Position numbers and translations under genes: made by a program
Notes under the pieces: model-generated
Told to the model about the DNA's origin: nothing
What the model saw: the letters and a program-made list of their open reading frames with translations, nothing else
Databases searched by the model: none
Part shown: positions 24,542 to 36,231 of the stretch, in pieces
Layout of the letters: each line of letters starts with the position of its first letter
Numbering within the stretch: the stretch's first letter is position 1
Source: Echinometra lucunter
Taxonomy: Eukaryota > Echinodermata > Echinoidea > Camarodonta > Echinometridae
Assembly (NCBI GenBank): GCA_029962745.1
Contig: CM057165.1
Location: 24,579,202-24,643,201 of the forward strand
Length of the DNA stretch: 64,000 nucleotides
Direction of reading: 5' to 3'

Positions 24542-26185
24542 CAGGGGCGGCGAAGCGTCTTTCAAAGTGGGGGGGGGGGCACCAGCGAAAAGGGGCACTT
24601 TGGGGGAAAAAAGGGGGCAAAAGGTGAACACAAGGAGGAAAATATACCCCCTATATTCTATTTAACACACTTTCAAGGGGCATTTTGACATACTGATTTC
24701 ATCTTTATATGATTATAACTACTCTACAATTTATACTGCTCTGTCTTACTCATTTGCGAGTGAGCGAAGCGAGCGAGCAAAAATGCTGAGTATTTTTGCT
24801 GAAGGCCATGGTATTTACAGTATATTAAGAATGGTCTAGGCCCTATTTGGAAAAAAGCTACCGCAAATTCATTTTATGGGTGTTCCATAATTTTCATTTG
24901 TTTTCCTCCATTTACTCTGTACATGTATATAGTGTTCCTTATGGTTACCAGGCTATAATGTTTTCAATGCATTTGTGAGGTCTCATAGCGGCCGATCATA
25001 TTTTATTAGAGAAAATATACAAAATGAATGGGGCTTTAAGCACAATACAATCAGGAATAGAACAGATAAAGACTTTATGGTTACAACATATTACTTGAAG
25101 TGCCTTGCGTGAGATATAATGAGTTAAGTGCGAGCTCGCGTAGCGAGCGAGCTTTGAAAAGATTTTTTTTAATACCCCCATTGCTTCAATTTAGGGGCAC
25201 CGTTCCTTCCAATGAAATTTGTGGGAGGCGCTGTGCCCTTCCTGTCCCCTGCTCCTCTGCCTCGCTCTGTAAAGCCTCTCTGATTGTTTGGAGCTATTCG
25301 TAAATGGCTCTTTCGAGGACTTTAGGGAGCTTACCGGAGGTGAAAGGGAAATTTTAAACGAGAGGAAATGGCTCAAGAGAGAAAAGGGGCCTTTATCAGA
25401 TTCGAAAGGGGCACTTATCAGAAGGAGCATTGTACTATTTTAAACGAAAAAAGGGACTGAAAACAGGAACACTCATCAGAAATTAAAAGAGGTACTTATC
25501 AGATTCGAAGGGGCACTAAATCACGAGGAAAGATCATGGCATTTACTAGAAGGAAAAGGGACACTTATCAGAAATCAAATTGGAATATCAAATCTTCTAA
25601 AGGGGCACTTGCCCGAATGAAAAATGGACACTATCAGAAAACAAAAAGGGCACTAACTGCAATTATATTACATTAACAGATGGAGAAATTGGACATACTA
25701 GAAAAGACAAGGGGCACTTATCAGAAGTAAATGAGGGCATGTATCAGATTTCAAATGGGGCACTTATCAGAGGTGAAAGGGGGAACTCTGCAGAAGAGGA
25801 ATAGCACTATGAAAAAGGAAAAGAGGTAGTCAAAGGGGGCAATAATCACATTTTAAAAGGGATTATTTATTTGAAGTGTAAAAGATGCACTTGCAGAAGG
25901 GAACAGAGCACTATCTAAAAGGGAAATTGGCACTAATCAGGCATAAAAAGGGTGGTTTTAAGAAGGGTAACTTATCTTAAACGAAAAAGGGCACTTATAA
26001 GAAGGCAAAAGGGCACTTATTAGCAAAGAAAATGGGCCCTTCTAAGATGAAAGGAGGGCACTGAGTAGGTTTGAAAGGGGGCATTTTTCTTGGGTAAAAA
26101 GGGGCACTTTTGGGTGCTTCGAAAAGTGGGGGGGGGGGCACTGTGCCCCCGGCCCCCCCCCCCCCCCCCCCGAGAGCGCCGCCTC
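24542..26185. mobile_element. 1.6-kb element of degenerate GGGGCACTTATCAGAA repeats
   Basis: Both ends carry inverted GGGGCGGCG/CGCCGCCTC-type sequence next to long poly-G or poly-C tracts. The body (24590-26110) is made of 25-45 base degenerate units around AAAGGGGCACTTATCAGAA, all in the same orientation. There is no coding sequence. Confidence 0.6.
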
Positions 26186-27894
26186 AGAGGAAATACCATC
26201 TTATGAAGCTAAAACTTTTGTGAGGCTTTCAGACAAAATTACCTTCAAAGAGTACCTTTAAAATCTAGACTATTGGTGTATGGTAATATAGGCCATGGTC
26301 GGAGTTCCATTTTCCGTCGTGAGAGTCGAGCAAGTAAACCATCACACAATGCGTTTCCCTAAGGCTTTTGCTCGGGAGAAAACTCTTTGAGCAAAGTAAG
26401 GTAGTATTGACATTACGCACCTATTTATTATGGTAAAGGTGGCACTACCATGACTATCTAATATATTTGGAGTATAAATTGTTTTAAAACTGATTGTGTT
26501 GGTGTATTTTTCCTAATATTGTTAAAAATCATTAATGGTGCATAAACTGATAAACGAATCTTCAGACCAAGGGCTTACACGTGTGGGCATGCCATTGGCA
26601 AATGATTGGAATAATTACAGTATGACAAGAGTATATGCCATTAGACAGTTGGTATAGTCTTTTATTTAAAAAAATAATAATCCATGTTAATTTTTCACAT
26701 AACAATAAGAGCCGAAAACACTAACTTGAACAACAAAAACAACAACGTGTGTATACAATCAAGCGCACGATATCTGTGCGATATGTTACCGGTCGGTTTG
26801 TTTAAGGTTTAACCGTTTAAGGAGAGGTTAATTGTAACCGTGGTTGGTTCCCAGAGCGGGTATTGTGTTATGTGCCCAGGAGATCCTGCAGAATAGAATT
26901 AGAAAACACATTTCCACTGGCGAACATTTGGTTCAGATATGGTGTTTATAGATATCCAAAAGAGATGTTTATTAATTGTCATAACTGCTGTTCCCTAGCA
27001 TGAGTGATAAAAACGATTTGCATTGAATTTTAGAGGTTGGATTCAGTTTTGTAAACCTACCCCCCCCCCCTCTCTCTCTCTCTCTCTCCCTCCCTCTTTG
27101 TCTTTCTCTCACTCTCCCCTTCTCTGTCATACCTCCTCCACCCTCAATATACACACGCACTCACACAAACATTATTTTGGGGGTTTTTTTTCATTGTATA
27201 CAGTTGCCAAAAGATCTATTGCTTTTAAGTCTTTGTCAATGGAAACAGGCTGCTAAATATGGGGTAGAAATCCAATCAATCCGTGTACGATCACGTGAGT
27301 TTACTTTTTCCACTACAGAAAAAAAAAGACAATGGAATTTCTATAAGGATCTCAAGATATCCACCAGACTGCCGACATTCCTAGAGCAGCTAGAACGGTA
27401 AGAAAGGTAGATATGGTAGATAGACATGATAAATGTTTAGCCTATAATCATGAAGGACATTGTCCAGCAAAACCTGAATACATTCATTTACCTGGAAGTA
27501 AATTATTAAGGAAACTACACTCTTAGTTTTTATTTGTCAAGCGTGGGCAAAGATTTGTCAAAGTGGCAGTAAAAATTCGTCACGTTATCATGACGATCAC
27601 TTTATGTCAATAGACAAATGATTTTAGTATTTTGACAAACTAAAAATCGGGAGATACTAATTCACGTCTCTACGTAACGAATAAGTATTTTGTTTTGACA
27701 AACTTCCTTAACTGACGAATCCAACAAGCACGAATTGACAAATGAATATTGTCAGTCCGATTGCGGACTACGAATCTTATCAGGCAAGACAAATTAATGG
27801 ACGAATTTAGACATACAATACGAATTGTGGAATGAAAGTTTTCTGACAAATTTTAAACGGGTTTCCTTGTCTTAAAAGATTTGTCAGAAATCAT

Positions 27895-28136
27895 ATCGTG
27901 CGCATGCGCCCTTTAGAGCAGAATGTTTAATTTTGATATCGATATAGGCTGCCAAGAGTTTCTAATTCTTCGCGTGCACGTACCGTACCGGCCGTATATA
28001 CGGCGCAGGTAAAGTACGGATACGGTGCATGCTGTTTGCATTCGAGCGCGAGCTGACTTCACTCTAGTACGTACAGGGCCACGTCAACTCACGGATTTTG
28101 ACTTGATCGACGTAGATCTAGCTAGATTAACATCGG
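27895..28136 (+). promoter_or_regulatory. Candidate promoter and non-coding leader exon of the nested plus-strand gene
   Basis: A perfect TGCGCATGCGC palindrome (27899-27909), the known NRF1 binding motif, opens a locally CpG-richer stretch with cgcgtgcacgtaccg, accggccg and gcgcgagctg. The stretch closes with a good 5' splice site, CATCGG/gtaagac (GT at 28137-28138). The next strong plus-strand acceptor with coding continuity is at 33115. I infer a leader exon ending at 28136; its start cannot be seen. There is no TATA box. The splice link is unproven. Confidence 0.35.
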
Positions 28137-29168
28137 GTAAGACTTACTGACTATTGTACCTTCGCCTTAGCCTAGCTTCTTAAAGTAAAAACTAAAAATC
28201 GAGGCATTTCTTGTTATTACTAGATCTAGACCTACCGGTATTAGGCCTAACTTTTTATTATTTAATCTAGAAATAATCTAGGGCCTAGGCCTACTCTAGA
28301 CTAGAGTCTAACCTACGCGCATCGCATTGAAACGCATGTTAGGCCCTAACAGACAATTAATGCATCGTGTATAAATAGGCTTGCAATAGCCACTCATCGT
28401 GTAGCCTAGCCTTAGAATCTCTAGATCTAGTTCAAGATGATAGATCTACCCTTTTCCCATTGACAAAACTATACTATAGGCCTAGTAAGGCACGTAAACT
28501 GCGTCGCATTGAACACCCTGGACGTGGTGTATTAAACTTCCAGTTCTTCAATATCCATTGACAATATGCACCACACAGGCCCCTGGCCTAGCCTACTACG
28601 ACTATGAGTATGAATCCGTTCATAAGTGCCCAGGCTGGGGGGGGGGGGGGGAAATCTATATAATCTATAGACTATTTAGAGTAATTATTTAGATCTAGAG
28701 TCTAATCTAGGGAGTAGCGTAGACTCTAGTCTCTACTGTGCGCAATAAATGCCCATTCGGTTTCAAAATACATAGACCTCTAGGGCCTAGAGTCTAGACT
28801 AGACTTCGATGTGTAGGCCTAGTACTGTACTGTACTGTAGATTTAGTACTCATCTATTGTCTAGTGTAGAGTGTAGCCTGTGTAGGCTGTAGTGTAGGCA
28901 AGTCACCATGCCCATGGCATACATGTAGATTCTTGATCTAAGTTCTAACTAGCCTAGTACATGTAGATCTAGACTCTAGTCTAGTCTCTACTCTAGTCTA
29001 GAGTAAGGTCTATTCTAGACTAGATCTAGTCTAGACAATACTAGATCTAGATCTAGATCTATGAAATCTAACTTAGATCTAGATCTATATGTGACTTAGA
29101 TCTAACTTAGGTCTAGCTAGATCTAGACTAGATCTAGATCTCTGGAGATCTACATGTGTGTATCTACA

Positions 29169-29525
29169 CCAGTGGCGTACCCAGGATTGTTTCAAGGGGG
29201 TGTTTAAAATGTTCCTTGCTAAGCTAAAAAGAAAGTCGCGCAACTCCCAAAAAGGACCCGAAAAAACTAATGAGGGGGGGGGGGGGGGGCTCCGACACTT
29301 TTTTTTTTCACGAGCGTCGATATTTTTGTAGGCACGTATTACAGGTGCCCGGTCAGACTCCAACAATCAGAAAAGCAAATTAAAAACAAAAATCCATCTT
29401 TCCATCTTTTTCATTTTTAGGGGACCCGTGTTAATTTTTCGAAAAAAGGGGGGTGTTATCGACCAAATTCGATCCAAGGGGGGATTTAAACACCACAAAC
29501 ACCCCCCCCCCCCTCGGTACGCGTA
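29169..29525. mobile_element. Poly-G/C element beginning AGTGGCGTACCCAGGA
   Basis: It starts cagtggcgtacccaggattg and ends with a C13 run followed by tcggtacgcg, so GTAC/CGC words are inverted at the ends. A G16 tract is inside. A fragment with the same start lies at 21364. Confidence 0.5.
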
Positions 29526-29952
29526 TGATCTACACTGTTCTGGTATAATTTTTATAAATGCCATGGTATCTAGATCTGTATATACTGTAGTCTATATAGA
29601 TCTAGTCTAGATCTAGTAGTAGATCTGATAGTAGATCTACTAGTAGTAGATCTAGATCTAGACCATAGAATAAATAATCCAATAAGGCGAAGCGCGCATT
29701 CACTCGCGTGTTTAACGAGGGCCACCTTTTTTCCCCATAGATCTAGGCTTGTGTTTGAGAGGTGAAGGGACTAAATTTTACATGCACTCTTTTGGCCCAA
29801 CAGAGGGGGTAAACTCAAAACTTTTATAGTTTAAATTGTATTTAATTCAAAATGAAAATTAGACCAAGTGTTATAATTATATGACATTTTATGTACATTA
29901 CGCGAATCCTGTGTTTAAAAAATACCCCACCAGCTTATAACACAGGAACTTC

Positions 29953-30171
29953 ATTGCCTTGCGTGCTGTGTCAATGGGACCTCAGGTGGGGTATTTGAAA
30001 CCCCAATTTCAGATTTTGGGAGAGCTCTCGTTTAAACTGGGGTGGGGTTCATCTGACTGCTGATAATGCCTTGCGTGTTAGTCAATGGGATCTCAAGTGG
30101 GGTATTGACACCCCAATTTTCTCGCGTTTAAACTGGGGTGGGGTGGATTTAGTGACTGCTGCTGCTGATAA
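29953..30171. repeat. Two tandem copies of a roughly 110-bp unit
   Basis: Both copies contain TGCCTTGCGTG, GTCAATGGGA, GTGGGGTATT, ACCCCAATTT, CGTTTAAACTGGGGTGGG and GACTGCTG in the same order. Confidence 0.8.
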
Positions 30172-32309
30172 GAGCCGATAACACCGATGCCTGCCACCAC
30201 AACAGGCTGATGAACAGCATGGAGTGGGATTGCAGCTGTCTTTGTTACGTAATAGTATAAACAAACTCTTCAGAGCTTCCTGGCTGACATTAATCTTGAA
30301 AGAATGAATTTGTATTCTATTTGTTTTAGGACATTAGCATATCTAAAAACGATTCAGAATTTAGATGAAGATCGACATGAAATTTTGAACGATGCAAAAT
30401 GACCCACAATTGCCGAAATAACAATAAGTTAAAAAAAAATCACCCTCTCTCTCTTGCTCTCCCTCTCTCTCTGCCAGGCCTTATGAAGGTCACTTCTCGG
30501 GGGAAGGTGGATTATCTGGGAGAGTGCGTGGTTGTTTACTTAAGGATAACCATTCCTTGTTGATATCGGGGATGGGGGGGCGAGTGAAAGTAGCTTGGAA
30601 TTTGAAATTGGGGTGTCAGATGAGATCCATTTTTAAACACAAAGTTTCGTAATGTAGATCTATCTAGAGTCTACTAGATCTACAAATCAATAAACAATAT
30701 CTAGATCTATTTTAAAAAAAATCTCAACTTGACTGTAATATTTAAACGTTTACAAACAAATGAAATAAATGAATATCTTCAGTAATGAACATTCGATTGT
30801 TCACGGCAGCTGCATTCAGCCACGTCCACTTGCACATTAATTGGTCCCGCATACGCGTACTACCTTTCATCGCGCGTGCATATATTCTAAAAGTCATACG
30901 CGCTACCCTGTTTCATTTGATACCCCCATCAACATTTAGAGTAGTGGAACCACTCTGGCGGGTAACGCAGGGTACAGCAAAGTTGAGGAAAATTATTTAA
31001 ACCCAGCAACTCACTGCATGCAAGTACCACCCATTCAGTCACACACTACCATTCAATCTACACAATAATCTGATAACAAAAACAAATAAAACAAAAAAAG
31101 CAAGCACGAGAGCACGGACCATTTTGCGGCGGGTTCGTGTGCGCTCGCTATTTTTACGTGCTTTCCCTATGGCACATGGCGTGTATGCATGGCTTGCACG
31201 CTGTATAGAGGCGATGAGCAGAATCTCGCGGGCACACGCATATCGCATAGACATATTGTACATGTTGCCGCAAACTCGGGGGGGGGGGGGGGGAGACCCT
31301 CACAAACTGGTGCACTGTAGTACAATCAAGAAACTGACTTTATTAACCCAAAATTCATGAAAATATTTTTTTCTTATCAAAATATAAAACATGTTATTTA
31401 AGCTTACTTTTATTAAATTCAGTTTGAAATAAACATAAATTGGCATTTATCCTTAACCTGTCGCAAAACTAGTTCCACTGCTCTACCTAGCTCATTTTGC
31501 GTTTTTCATCACGTTTACGCGCGCATTATCTGCCTATTATTATTAGTCTAGACTCTAGACTAGGGCATGTACATGTACATCTAAGACTAAGTTATAGCGC
31601 GCTGTCACTAACAAATCGCGCGATCGTTCAGACTCCCTATCTAATGTAACTTAGAAGTTAGACTTTTGGTCTTGGAAGTTAAGAGTCTAACTTGCATTTA
31701 ACCTAAATTTAACGTTAGATCTAAAATTAAAAGTTAGATCTAATTTAGTCCTTAAGTTTTAAGAGTCTACTCTACTCTTAGAGAGTCACTCTTGACTAGT
31801 ACTAGTAGTAGTAGAGTAGACCTCTACTCTAGTCTATAGACCACTAGGTCCTAGTCACGTGTGTATCTCCTGTAACAGTAAACAAGTTGACTAAAAAGTT
31901 TACTGAAAATTCTCCTTTTCTGCATGTGCTATAAAAAATCCAAACAAATATCTGCATGAATATATCAATATCACATTTGAATATTTGGTATTTCGGTAGT
32001 GTAAACTTATTCAAGATCACAACTAAAAAATAATAAAATATTTTAGCAAACAATTTGGTTCAGTTGCACTGCCTGATCCCATAAACAATACATGTGTAGA
32101 TCTATGGGGTGCCAAAAAAAGAAGAAAAAAAGGTCAAATACACAGAACGTGCCGTATGGGGTCCATATGGAGTATGGATCGACCTCTTACTGTGTAGGCG
32201 TGCATGGTCTAGACCTAATCAGTAATCTTAACCACCCAGGCCGCGAAATTATTTTTCTCCACCGCAGTGGTGGACCCCACCTGTGCAGGCATGGGGCTAG
32301 TACGAACTC

Positions 32310-32326
32310 ATTTGCATACGGCCAAT
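32310..32326 (+). promoter_or_regulatory. Octamer ATTTGCAT next to CCAAT
   Basis: ATTTGCAT (32310-32317) and CCAAT (32322-32326) are four bases apart, a pairing known from histone and snRNA-type promoters. No histone or snRNA gene was recognised nearby, so function is uncertain. Confidence 0.25.
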
Positions 32327-32751
32327 CAGAGCTACATGTACATGACATGAATATCCATGACTTGCGTCTTTGGAATAAGAGTACGCATGTGCGTGGACTT
32401 GTTATGTTTATTGTGGTGAGGAAAAGAGGAAAGAATACAAGCAAAGTCAAGATCTAACAGTAGATGTAATATAACAGACTACCTTAGCCTATAACAATGT
32501 AAAATGGTCAATATATATGATTATTTACAATGCAGTGTGTAGAAAATAGGGTGAAAACTTTTAGGCTGCACATTAAATTTAACTTTTTGTGTATACTGCA
32601 TGTACATTAATTACATTATTTTAGTGTAAGTTAAGGGCATGCAAATGTATTTACCAAACAATTTCACCTACGGTAAATCCCTATAAAAGACATTTGGAAT
32701 AGATGAAGAAAAAAAGTCCACTTTTCTGGTGGTGCGTCTGCTACGAATGCA

Positions 32752-32824
32752 AGCAATGCGCATTACATATAGCTGCAATGCGAATTACACAGAATACCTG
32801 CAATGCGCATTACACAGAATACCA
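32752..32824. repeat. Three copies of a 25-bp unit
   Basis: GCAATGCG-x-ATTACA recurs three times, the last two copies extended by CAGAATACC. Confidence 0.85.
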
Positions 32825-33115
32825 GTCAGCACAGCACTTAAAGGCATCTAGCGGATTGTACCGTCCTGCAACTCTACAAATATATACACAATACAAATTG
32901 TGTCACGCAGCGCATTGTAATGGTCGTATGTGTGCCTTTAATAGCCTGATGATATTTTTTTTTAAATGTCACATTTTATATGGAATTGAATATCTAGACT
33001 ACCCATTTAATTTAAAATGAGATCTTGAGTAGATCTCTAGATCTACCGTGTATATATAGATCTAGTCTTAAAGATAAAATAAACAATATTGTCCTTTTAT
33101 ATCTCTATTGTGCAG

Positions 33116-33230
33116 ATTGATACCATCGTCACGTCTGATGGTGTCGGCCTACATCGGTATATGTGTACCTTGTGGCAGCCAGTGCTCCTAAGTCCTATCT
33201 GTATCAATTAAGTATCATGGATGCAAGCAA
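33116..33230 (+). CDS. SAMD3-like nested gene: exon with start codon
   Basis: The acceptor atctctattgtgcag and the donor AGCAA/gtaagt are both near-consensus. The exon carries mostly 5' leader. The ATG at 33217-33219 is in good context (A at -3, G at +4) and is followed by GAT GCA AGC AA. Joined to the G at 34763 it reads M-D-A-S-K-I-L-N-D-T-M-G-R, in frame with the long open segment of the next exon. Only 14 bases (33217-33230) are coding. The frame agreement across the 1532-bp intron is the main support. Confidence 0.65.
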
Positions 33231-34522
33231 GTAAGTTTATTTTTATTTTCCACATTCAATACAAATAACAAGGAATGCTTATTCTTGAAAGGTTTTGGGA
33301 CCATTAACGATGGACCAATTATTTCTCTAATCAGTTGCTATATTTAGCATTTCTTACCTGCACACATAAATCCATTCCCCCAAAAATAATGAAATTATTA
33401 ATTCAATTTTCTTCACATTTGTACACTTAACTGTGAAACAAACTGTAACCCTATACTTAAGGTCTGGTTTTACAGTACAAATTATAATGGTCACCTGTCT
33501 ATAGTGGTCACTTTTGCTATTTCCCCCAAGTGGCCACATAGGCAGGTTTGACTGCATATCACAAAGTAATTTTTGAAAGTGTCCCATACGTAAGAATTTG
33601 GGGACATTTTTTTAAGTTCTTTGCGACAGTACTATAAACACTGCCCAACCATACTTTTAGAAGTTCTAATTTATTTCTTTACAGTCCCAATTCCAAAAAC
33701 TAGAAGACAATATCTAATTCAACTTTCATTTTATAACTAATTTAAGAAGTGTCTATACGTATGGGACATTTGCCTTACGTATGGGACGTTGCATACAATT
33801 AGTGTGTCTGATGTACATGCTAAACTTTGTGCAAGAAATATGTAAAATTCCAAAAGTGAGATTCCATACAAAGTTTGGCGGGCGATCTTCAAGCATTTTT
33901 ATCTTATATTCGGTATGCTGTGAAAGATAAAATAACCGGCTACATTTTAATCGGGGGTCATGAAATATAAATCACAGGTTTAAAACTTACGGCAGGTATT
34001 CAAATATCCGTCATTATAACTTGAATCAATCTGGTAAACTATCAATTTCCCATTTATAATGCATGGGAATCCAATTTTTGCCACTTTTTCCACATTTTTT
34101 TAATTTTGCAAGCTGATCTCAATACAGAATGGGTACAATTTGCACATCACCAGAAAGGGTATAAATTTGTCTGTCTTTTGATCGGTGTTCAGTTCATAAA
34201 ACTAAAAATTAAAGATGTAGGAGCTCCGATATCGTCAAATTTTGTCAAATCTACTGGCCACATTTTCCTCCACTTTTGTCCTTTTTGGGAGAAGAAAAAT
34301 TACAAAAATGCATCTTAGCATTTCTAAAAAAGTAATGCATGGATTGGTATGAAATTTGAAACACATCATATGAACAGTTTCTTAAACAAGATCAAAAAAA
34401 AAATCAGTGTTCAATTTCCCCTGTGTTGCATCGATCGCAAAATGCTTGCACAATTTCTAACAATTTATTACTGGCAAAAAGAAGCTGCTGAAACTGCTTA
34501 TCTAAAAAAAGAGCCAATGGAG

Positions 34523-34595
34523 TAAATTAGAGAGTCAAAAGGGGCCTAAAAGAGCTAGGATCGAAAGCTTAGGCCCCTTTTGACTCTCTAATTTA
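34523..34595. repeat. Perfect 27-bp inverted repeat (hairpin)
   Basis: The arms 34523-34549 and 34569-34595 are exact reverse complements; the core is GAGAGTCAAAAGGGGCC. The 19-base loop includes gctaggatcgaaagc. It lies just upstream of a coding exon of the nested gene. Confidence 0.9.
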
Positions 34596-34762
34596 TTACT
34601 GGTATACATACATGTATCTTATCTATTTCAGGATTTGATATCCCTCTGACAGGGAATAATTAGCTATTTGACCCCCTGACTGGGATAATTTGCCAGAGAT
34701 CGGGAAATACATGCCCCTCAGAGCTATATGACTATAAATACACCCCTGAGTTGTTTATATAG

Positions 34763-35260
34763 GATACTGAATGATACTATGGGTAGGCACAACAAAGAGA
34801 TCAGAAGAGCATACCTAAAGAGAAGAAAGGAAAAAATCAGAGAAGAGAAATTAGCTCAGGAAGATAACACAAGTGACATTCAAGTTGATAGCCCAGCAAC
34901 AAGAAGCCATATTGTTACTGAAGATAAGAGCCATTCTGAAAGCCATATCCTCTCATCATCATCCTCATCATCCCTATTTCCGACATCATCAGCATCACTT
35001 CCATCAACTCGTGGTCAGATTTGTGTGAACACTGCAAAATCAGTTTGCACTAGTAAAGACTCTTCAACAACAGCTGCAATTTTACGAGGTGAAATCCCTA
35101 AAAAAGTACAAAATGACATTTTGTTGACAAGTGGAATGAATACAGATTATTAAATAAACAATTTACTCTCATCAAGAGAAGATTAAACGTGATGAATATG
35201 GAAAAAGAGGTCAGATGCTATAATCAAATGGGAAGTCGACATGAAAAGATGAACAACAAG
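34763..35260 (+). CDS. SAMD3-like nested gene: basic/Ser-rich N-terminal exon with one frame break
   Basis: The acceptor is gtttatatag (AG 34761-34762) and the donor AACAAG/gtttgt. The N-terminal part is highly basic and charged (EIRRAYLKRRKEKIREEKL), followed by a Ser-rich low-complexity segment (around 34950-34990) and then GEIPKKVQNDI. The frame then stops at TAA (35152-35154) unless one T is added to the T4 at 35119-35122. With that base the reading continues FVDKWNEYRLLNKQF, IKRRLNVMN and GSRHEKMNNK to the donor in phase 0, matching the next exon. No known domain was recognised in this exon. Confidence 0.7.
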
Positions 35261-36231
35261 GTTTGTATTTGGAATTTACTGCATATTCACATATAAAACG
35301 AAACACTTCTCAAACATTGCAAAAATAATATCCCCCTGTCAGCTGATCGTAAAATTGCGCTTAATCATCGTAATAATTTATAAATATCTTGTCATAATTA
35401 GTAATATTATCAGGTTTTATAAAGTCAATGAAAACGTGTAATTTCTATTTAAGCGGCATGTTTTGACGTTCCTAGGCTGCTGTTAAGCTGATCTTGAAAT
35501 TGGCAATTAACGAGTGTGAAGACTGAACGAGAGATGCTTACAAAGTTTTTAAAGTAAAATTTATTGATCATGTGTATTGTGTTAATACATGTAGAGACAA
35601 CGTGTACATGTATAGAACATGATTATGTGTTCTAGTATCTTGTTGTAATCTTATATCTTTAAATTTCAGTTGCCCTTTGAGTGTGGCTATATCAGGTCAT
35701 GTGGAATGAACTTCCCCTGACCTTCAGAGCTGATCTTGAAGGGGCATATCAGAATGAGTGGCGAAGATTACAACTTGTGTCAAGAAACTGCATGCAAGAG
35801 CAGCTTTATTGATCATGTATCAGAATAGAAAGTAATCATACAATAGTGAGTGTCTCGTCATCTTCGATCTTTGAATTTAGTTGCTTTGTATTTTGAGTGG
35901 GGCTTAACATATGCATGGAATGGATATATATTATCAGCTGTGTTTACTTGCACAGATTTCTTTACAAGTGGTAGTGGATGTGTGTATGATGTATATATTG
36001 ATTAGAAAAGAAAATTTGCCCATTAAAGCCATGGTAATATTTACTAATAGGTAAATTATTCATTAGGATTATCAAATGACTGAAAAATATTGTACATAGA
36101 CTTTAATATCATAGTGGGTTAATACATGTACCTGTATCGTGGCATGTAAACTAGTTTTACTTCAGACTCAGCTGAGGATATTACACTCTTTATGCTGAAA
36201 ATGTATCTATATCTGTTCTGCTTTCTTTTAG

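Larger units (their letters stand above)
20056..27894. other. Start of the giant intron: repeats, no gene recognised
   Basis: Holds repeat fragments at 20700-20935 and 21364-21440, poly-C/G tracts (21173, 23300), the double hairpin at 23202, the GGGGCACTT element at 24542 and a TTGTCA-rich repeat 27518-27895. No exon with consistent splice sites and conserved protein was found. Confidence 0.6.
28110..33070. repeat. CTAG/AGATCT palindrome-rich domain
   Basis: Dense overlapping words TAGATCTAG, AGATCT, TCTAGAC and TAGGCCTA, strongest at 28120-29130, 29570-29660, 30650-30720, 31540-31860 and 33010-33065. The domain lies in the inferred first intron of the nested gene. It is not a clean tandem array. 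Confidence 0.75.

Noticed and set aside
32092..32457. 121-codon plus-strand frame
   Set aside because: Lys run from an A-rich tract, no recognisable domain, no splice support; only the promoter-like words within it were kept as a finding.
34728..34762. ATG at 34728 as start of the nested gene
   Set aside because: It lies before a plausible acceptor, and the spliced start from 33217 joins in frame with better context.
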